A DNA stretch of 8,972 nt from NCBI GenBank assembly GCA_023264215.1, contig JALQSY010000063.1:1-8972 (forward strand). The letters are read 5' to 3'. The position numbers and the translations under genes are program-made. Positions 6,073 to 8,972 of this stretch are shown piece by piece. This DNA comes from Candidatus Nanopelagicales bacterium. GTDB taxonomy: Bacteria > Actinomycetota > Actinomycetes > S36-B12. Position 1 is the stretch's first letter; every line of letters starts with the position of its first letter. The notes under the pieces are model-generated. The model ran no database searches, was not told where the DNA came from, and was given only the letters and a program-made list of their open reading frames with translations.

Positions 6073-7310
6073 CCTCGCGCATCCGCTGGACTCCGATCGC
6101 GCTGCTGGAGACCACGAATCTGCTGTCGGGCATGTCCAACGGTGTCGTCACCATCGCCATCCCCTGGCTGGTGCTGCAGCGCACCGGATCGGTCACCGCG
6201 GCCGGGCTCGTCGCGGCGCTATCCGCGCTGCCGGGAATCATCGCGAGCCCGCTCGCCGGCTGGGCCGTCGACCACTTCGGCCGACGCATCGTCAGCATCG
6301 TCTCCGACGTGCTGTCGGCGATCTCGGTGGCGGCCATCCCACTCGTCGCGATGGTGACCGATCTCAACCTCGCGATCATCCTGGCGCTGGCGATGCTCGG
6401 CGCGGTCTTCGACCCGGCCGGCTACACCGCCAGGCGCGCGCTCATCCCCGACGTTGCCGAGGCCAGCGGCATGGAGGTGACGCGGCTCAACGGACTGCAC
6501 GAGGGCATCTTCGGCATCGGCTGGATCGTCGGCCCCCTCGTCGGATCGCTGCTCATCGCAGCCCTCGGCGACACCGCGGCCTTCTGGGCGCCGTTCGGCG
6601 CCTTCGTCATCGCCGCGATCCTCATCGCGCTCCTGCGCGTGAGCGATGCGGGCCAGGTAGCCAAGGCCGAGCGCGCAGAGGCAGGTATCGCGCCATTGAG
6701 TGCCTGGCAGAACGCCATCCTCGGCGCCAAGCTGATCTGGCGCGACCACACCCTGCGCGCGATCACGATTGCCGTCATGGTCCTCGCGGCGATCTACCTG
6801 CCGACCGAGACGGTGCTGCTCCCGGCGTACTTCACCAGCCTTGGCTCCCCCGAGAGCCTGGGCTTCATCCTCGCCGCACTCGCCGCGGGCAGCGTCATCG
6901 GATCGTTCGCCTACGGCTGGCTCAACCAGCGGATGAAGCGCATCACGATCGTCTACGCCGCGCTGATCGGCACGTCGCTGACCTACATCCCCATGGCCTT
7001 CCTGCCGCCCATCGGGATCTTCATCACCTTCGCGTTCCTCTGCGGCCTCACCTGGGGACCGATGCAGCCGCTGCTCACCACGATCGTGCAGTTGCGCATC
7101 GAGCCCGACGCCCAGGGCCGGGTCTTCGGCATCCAGACCGCGACGTTCTACGTCGCCCCACCGGCAGCCATGTTCCTCGCCGGCGTCGCCGCGGAGAACT
7201 TCGGCGTGGAGGCGGTGATGCTCACCATCGCAGGCCTGCTCGTGATCACCGCGCTCGGCGTACTCAGGGTGAGGAGCCTGAAGGACATCGATGCACCCGC
7301 GATGCGCTGA
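6069..7310 (+). CDS. MFS transporter, probable exporter
   Basis: The 413-aa product is a polytopic membrane protein with about 12 predicted helices and a cytoplasmic loop near residues 190-220 (SDAGQVAKAERAEAG). MFS motif A lies between helices 2 and 3 as GWAVDHFGRR (64-73). The opening (LLETTNLLSGMSNGVVTIAIPWLVL, read in two parts) resembles the EntS/DHA3-like exporters that move drugs or siderophores out of the cell by proton exchange. It overlaps the P450 stop by ATGA, so it is almost certainly co-translated with it, and a shared small-molecule pathway is likely. There is no separate promoter. The substrate is unknown, and uptake instead of export cannot be excluded from sequence alone. 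Confidence 0.9.
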   Translation: MTSRIRWTPIALLETTNLLSGMSNGVVTIAIPWLVLQRTGSVTAAGLVAALSALPGIIASPLAGWAVDHFGRRIVSIVSDVLSAISVAAIPLVAMVTDLNLAIILALAMLGAVFDPAGYTARRALIPDVAEASGMEVTRLNGLHEGIFGIGWIVGPLVGSLLIAALGDTAAFWAPFGAFVIAAILIALLRVSDAGQVAKAERAEAGIAPLSAWQNAILGAKLIWRDHTLRAITIAVMVLAAIYLPTETVLLPAYFTSLGSPESLGFILAALAAGSVIGSFAYGWLNQRMKRITIVYAALIGTSLTYIPMAFLPPIGIFITFAFLCGLTWGPMQPLLTTIVQLRIEPDAQGRVFGIQTATFYVAPPAAMFLAGVAAENFGVEAVMLTIAGLLVITALGVLRVRSLKDIDAPAMR

Positions 7311-7317
7311 CGTCGAT

Positions 7318-7323
7318 TAGATT
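7318..7323 (+). promoter_or_regulatory. Candidate -10 box of the small membrane protein (leaderless)
   Basis: TAGATT lies in the 20-bp gap after the MFS gene and is followed by seven bases (CGGACGC) and ATG 7331. No ribosome site is present in those bases. This fits an independent leaderless transcript, though read-through from the P450/MFS operon is also possible. Confidence 0.5.
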
Positions 7324-7330
7324 CGGACGC

Positions 7331-7750
7331 ATGGCCAACCCTCCCGGTCGAGGCATGGTGATCGCCGGTTGGATCCTGCTCGGTCTCGCCGTCCTGGGCA
7401 CGATCGCGGTGATCGTCCTGTCCCTGATCGTCTCGACCACCGTGGCCAACATCGGCATCCTGGTCGGCCTGGCATTCCTTGGCATCTGGTCGATCGTGGC
7501 GCTCATCCTGTACGTCACGGGCCTGCTGCTGCTGGTCTCGGGCCGCGCGCGACAAAGGGGTCCCGTCGTCGCTCAGACCCCTGCACTCATCATCGCCCTG
7601 GGTGCGCCCGCAGCGATCGTCGCGATGTGGGCCGCGATCCCATCCATCGAGCCGCCCGATGCCGTGACCCTCTCCGTGATCGCCACCCTCGCGTGCCTGC
7701 TGCTGTCGCCAGCAGCGGCTGCGTGGGCCATCTGGGGCAAGCGCCAGTAG
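7331..7750 (+). CDS. Small four-helix membrane protein of unknown function
   Basis: No family is recognised. The 139-aa protein begins MANPPGRGM and has four likely transmembrane helices at about residues 10-33, 41-70 (long), 84-103 and 112-134, joined by short loops; a basic loop (GRARQRG) follows helix 2 and the protein ends WGKRQ. The positive-inside pattern suggests both termini are in the cytoplasm. The start at ATG 7331 is chosen because it begins a clean membrane protein and is preceded by a -10 box at 7318-7323. The frame stays open far upstream, but that part lies over the MFS gene in another frame and is not coding. It sits 20 bp after the MFS gene and 67 bp before a secreted-protein gene. 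Nothing in the sequence tells its job. Confidence 0.8.
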   Translation: MANPPGRGMVIAGWILLGLAVLGTIAVIVLSLIVSTTVANIGILVGLAFLGIWSIVALILYVTGLLLLVSGRARQRGPVVAQTPALIIALGAPAAIVAMWAAIPSIEPPDAVTLSVIATLACLLLSPAAAAWAIWGKRQ

Positions 7751-7784
7751 TGTCGCCGGGCTCCGATGTGCACGCCTGGTCGAC

Positions 7785-7812
7785 TAGTCTCGCAGGCACC
7801 TCGACAGGAAGG
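7785..7812 (+). promoter_or_regulatory. Candidate -10 box and ribosome site for the secreted two-Cys protein
   Basis: TAGTCT at 7785-7790 fits a TAnnnT -10 box. AGGAAGG at 7806-7812 is a strong ribosome site five bases before ATG 7818. This start has a true leader, in contrast to the three leaderless-looking starts upstream. Confidence 0.5.
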
Positions 7813-7817
7813 CTGCC

Positions 7818-8507
7818 ATGAAACTCCGCCTCGCCATCGGCCTGAGCACCTCTGCCCTCGCCCTCACAGCCCTGTCCGCCACGCCGGCCTCGGCTTCTGA
7901 GTACTCCCTGGACACGGTGTCGGCGCGGATGATGTCGACGAGCCAGGCGTCCTCGCTCGGGGTAGTCGGCAACCACGTCCGTGACTTCCAGGTGCTCACG
8001 GGGACAAAGGAGAGCCCCGACGACTTCTGGCTGTGCGATCTCGCCGGCGGCAAGCAGGTGGAGGTCGAAGGCTCCTCCACCGTGTACGTCGTGGCATACG
8101 CCTCCGCGAAGTCGCGCATCGAGACGGTCGCCGACCAGGAGCTCTACTCCTTCGCCACCGAGAGCGACGCACGCAAGGCGATGAAGTCGATCCGCAAGGC
8201 GGCGACCAGGTGCTCTGGCACGTTCACCATCGATGACGAGGGGCTGACCTTCCGCCAGAAGCTGTCGAACGGCCGGGGTACGGCGCCCGACGGAGCCGGC
8301 TTCACGTGGATCAAGTCGAGCGCGACCGCTTCCGGTTCAGCCGGGGCACTCGCTGAGCACGAGTACAACACCTTTCGTCGCGTGGGCTCGTTTGTCCAGG
8401 TCGTGTCCCTCGAAAATGCCGGGCCCAACGCCCCGAAACTGACCTCATCCCAGATCAAGGGCGTCGACGGACTGACCGGCACACTCGGCGCCAACTGGGG
8501 CTGGTGA
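7818..8507 (+). CDS. Secreted protein of unknown function with two cysteines
   Basis: This 229-aa protein starts with a Sec signal peptide (MKLRLAIGLSTSALALTALS, cleavage likely after ASA near residue 27). The mature part is about 200 residues, with exactly two cysteines, C73 (WLCDLAGG) and C132 (RCSGTF), probably joined as a disulfide. The middle (SYSFATESDARKAMKSIRKAA-like helix before C132) and the C-terminal strands (VGSFVQVVSLENAG, ending GANWGW) are reminiscent of small extracellular sensor-type domains such as the PknH extracellular domain, but I cannot confirm membership. The ATG at 7818 is supported by AGGAAGG five bases upstream. A hairpin follows the stop by 14 bases. There is no anchor, so the protein is released or loosely held at the surface. 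Another secreted protein is encoded downstream, but too far away to presume an operon. Confidence 0.8.
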   Translation: MKLRLAIGLSTSALALTALSATPASASEYSLDTVSARMMSTSQASSLGVVGNHVRDFQVLTGTKESPDDFWLCDLAGGKQVEVEGSSTVYVVAYASAKSRIETVADQELYSFATESDARKAMKSIRKAATRCSGTFTIDDEGLTFRQKLSNGRGTAPDGAGFTWIKSSATASGSAGALAEHEYNTFRRVGSFVQVVSLENAGPNAPKLTSSQIKGVDGLTGTLGANWGW

Positions 8508-8521
8508 CGCACGGTGGCAGA

Positions 8522-8544
8522 GCAGGAAGCGCACACCTTCCTGC
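8522..8544 (+). terminator. Hairpin terminator candidate after the secreted two-Cys protein
   Basis: GCAGGAAG (8522-8529) pairs perfectly with CTTCCTGC (8537-8544) around a seven-base loop, starting 14 bases after the stop at 8507. There is no U-tract, but U-less hairpins are common in actinobacterial terminators. A second stem, TGCGGG/CCCGCA (8542-8547 with 8555-8560), shares three bases with it. Confidence 0.5.
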
Positions 8545-8610
8545 GGGTCACGAGCCCGCACGCAATGGACTCCGATCGCGTCGACTGACTCCTCGCCGTC
8601 CCCGATTTGC

Positions 8611-8636
8611 GAACCCTCCAGGGCTCGTTTAACGTC
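8611..8636 (+). promoter_or_regulatory. Possible ECF-sigma-type promoter
   Basis: GAACC at 8611-8615 and CGTC at 8633-8636 are separated by 17 bases, similar to the GGAAC/CGTC layout of many ECF promoters. It would start a transcript near 8645, giving a leader of roughly 195 bases before ATG 8841. Short motifs like these occur by chance in high-GC DNA. Confidence 0.25.
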
Positions 8637-8777
8637 GAATCACCAGGGGGAGTACCTCGTCAACGGCTTCTCGTCAGTACGGACCGCAGCACCTAGGCGG
8701 ACCCGGGAAGTCGACCCGGCACCACGGTCGGGTGAGCGGAGACCTTGCGGCGACTGCGTGTGCGCCGAGGTCCGGGC

Positions 8778-8812
8778 CCTCGAACCACATGACTGCGCCT
8801 CGAAGCCACATG
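8778..8812. repeat. Direct repeat CCTCGAA(G)CCACATG, two copies 20 bp apart
   Basis: Copy 1 is CCTCGAACCACATG (8778-8791). Copy 2 is CCTCGAAGCCACATG (8798-8812), differing by one inserted G. Copy starts are 20 bp apart, about two helical turns, 29-63 bp before ATG 8841. This could be a tandem operator. Confidence 0.5.
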
Positions 8813-8840
8813 CCCACGGGCACTGACGGAGAGGAAATCC

Positions 8841-8972
8841 ATGAACGTACGCCGAAGAACCGTGGCGGCCCTCGCCGCGGGCAGCTCGCTCGCCCTGGCC
8901 ATCTCCCTCGCCGGGACCGCCGGCGCGACCGAGGTGGCCAAGCGAGCCGAGGACAACCGTGACGTCGAGGTC
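8841..8972 (+). CDS. Secreted protein, N-terminal part (3' end outside window)
   Basis: Forty-four codons are visible from ATG 8841 to the window end. The product starts MNVRRRTVAALAAGSSLALA and continues hydrophobic to an AGA-T cleavage site near residue 29, a clear Sec signal peptide; the mature part begins TEVAKRAEDNRDVEV and is highly charged. GAGAGG at 8830-8835, five bases before the start, is a good ribosome site. A frame from 8732 also reads through this region but has no matching composition. The function cannot be judged from so short a piece. Confidence 0.75.
   Translation, partial: MNVRRRTVAALAAGSSLALAISLAGTAGATEVAKRAEDNRDVEV

Larger units (their letters stand above)
8508..8840. 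other. 333-bp stretch without a convincing gene
   Basis: The stretch contains a hairpin (8522-8544), a second overlapping hairpin (8542-8560), an ECF-like promoter candidate (8611-8636), short direct repeats (CTCGTCA at 8656 and 8670; GACCCGG at 8700 and 8713) and a spaced repeat CCTCGAA(G)CCACATG at 8778-8812. GAGAGG at 8830-8835 serves as ribosome site for the next gene. Reading frames across it are short, lack coding-like composition or are shadows. Confidence 0.6.

Noticed and set aside
4771..7310. Secondary-metabolite gene cluster
   Set aside because: Only a P450 and an exporter are present; no synthase, carrier protein, terpene cyclase or precursor peptide was found in the window.
6053..7330. 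Upstream part of a 565-codon + frame ending at 7750
   Set aside because: It lies over the MFS gene in a different frame and is Arg/His/Pro-rich nonsense. Only its last 139 codons, from ATG 7331, are a real membrane protein.
8514..8588. Tiny GTG frame of 24 residues after the secreted-protein gene
   Set aside because: No ribosome site, no recognisable product, and it coincides with the hairpins, which explain the sequence better.
1..8972. Mobile elements, tRNA genes, CRISPR arrays or defence systems
   Set aside because: No transposase or integrase motifs, terminal inverted repeats, tRNA cloverleaf with CCA context, or regularly spaced repeat array was seen on either strand.

Overview
The window is high-GC DNA with strong G/C bias at third codon positions, GTG starts, twin-arginine and lipoprotein signals, a class F-type sortase and an ECF sigma/RskA pair. 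Together these point to an actinobacterium (Actinomycetota). A nocardioform or micrococcal lineage is plausible, but the genus cannot be fixed from the sequence. It looks like ordinary chromosome: no tRNA, rRNA, transposase, integrase or CRISPR array was seen.

Region 1 (1-2406, + strand) is a tight surface-protein/regulator operon. It holds the C-terminal end of a DUF4397-like secreted protein with a membrane tail, a class F-type sortase, an ECF sigma factor of the SigK kind and a membrane-bound zinc anti-sigma factor with an RskA domain. The last three genes overlap by 4 and 14 bp, so they are probably translationally coupled. The simplest reading is an envelope-stress or envelope-remodelling module whose target is the surface protein and its sortase. 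Two oddities stand out: the sortase seems to carry Thr where the catalytic Arg is expected, and the neighbouring candidate substrate has no LPXTG motif.

Region 2 (2403-4717, - strand) is a copper/heme-peroxidase operon, transcribed as a His-rich integral membrane protein, then a PCu(A)C-type copper-chaperone lipoprotein with a Ser-Met tail, then a Tat-exported DyP-type heme peroxidase. It resembles the Sco/ECuC/DtpA copper-trafficking loci known in Streptomyces, but no Sco gene is present here. The peroxidase and anti-sigma genes converge and share a single CTAG as both stop codons.

Region 3 (4718-7750) starts with a 53-bp divergent promoter region. On the + strand a cytochrome P450 overlaps an MFS exporter by ATGA, followed by a small four-helix membrane protein. 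Three start codons here (the minus-strand membrane protein, the P450 and the four-helix protein) each sit 6-7 nt after a TAnnnT box with no usable Shine-Dalgarno, the pattern of leaderless transcripts.

Region 4 (7751-8972, + strand) has a secreted two-cysteine protein of unknown function, a hairpin terminator candidate, a roughly 330-bp non-coding stretch with a possible ECF-type promoter and a 20-bp-spaced direct repeat, and the first 44 codons of another secreted protein that runs off the end.

No wholly new system is evident. The most unusual parts are the sortase/sigma operon, the cluster of leaderless starts, and the regulatory-looking spacer at 8508-8840.
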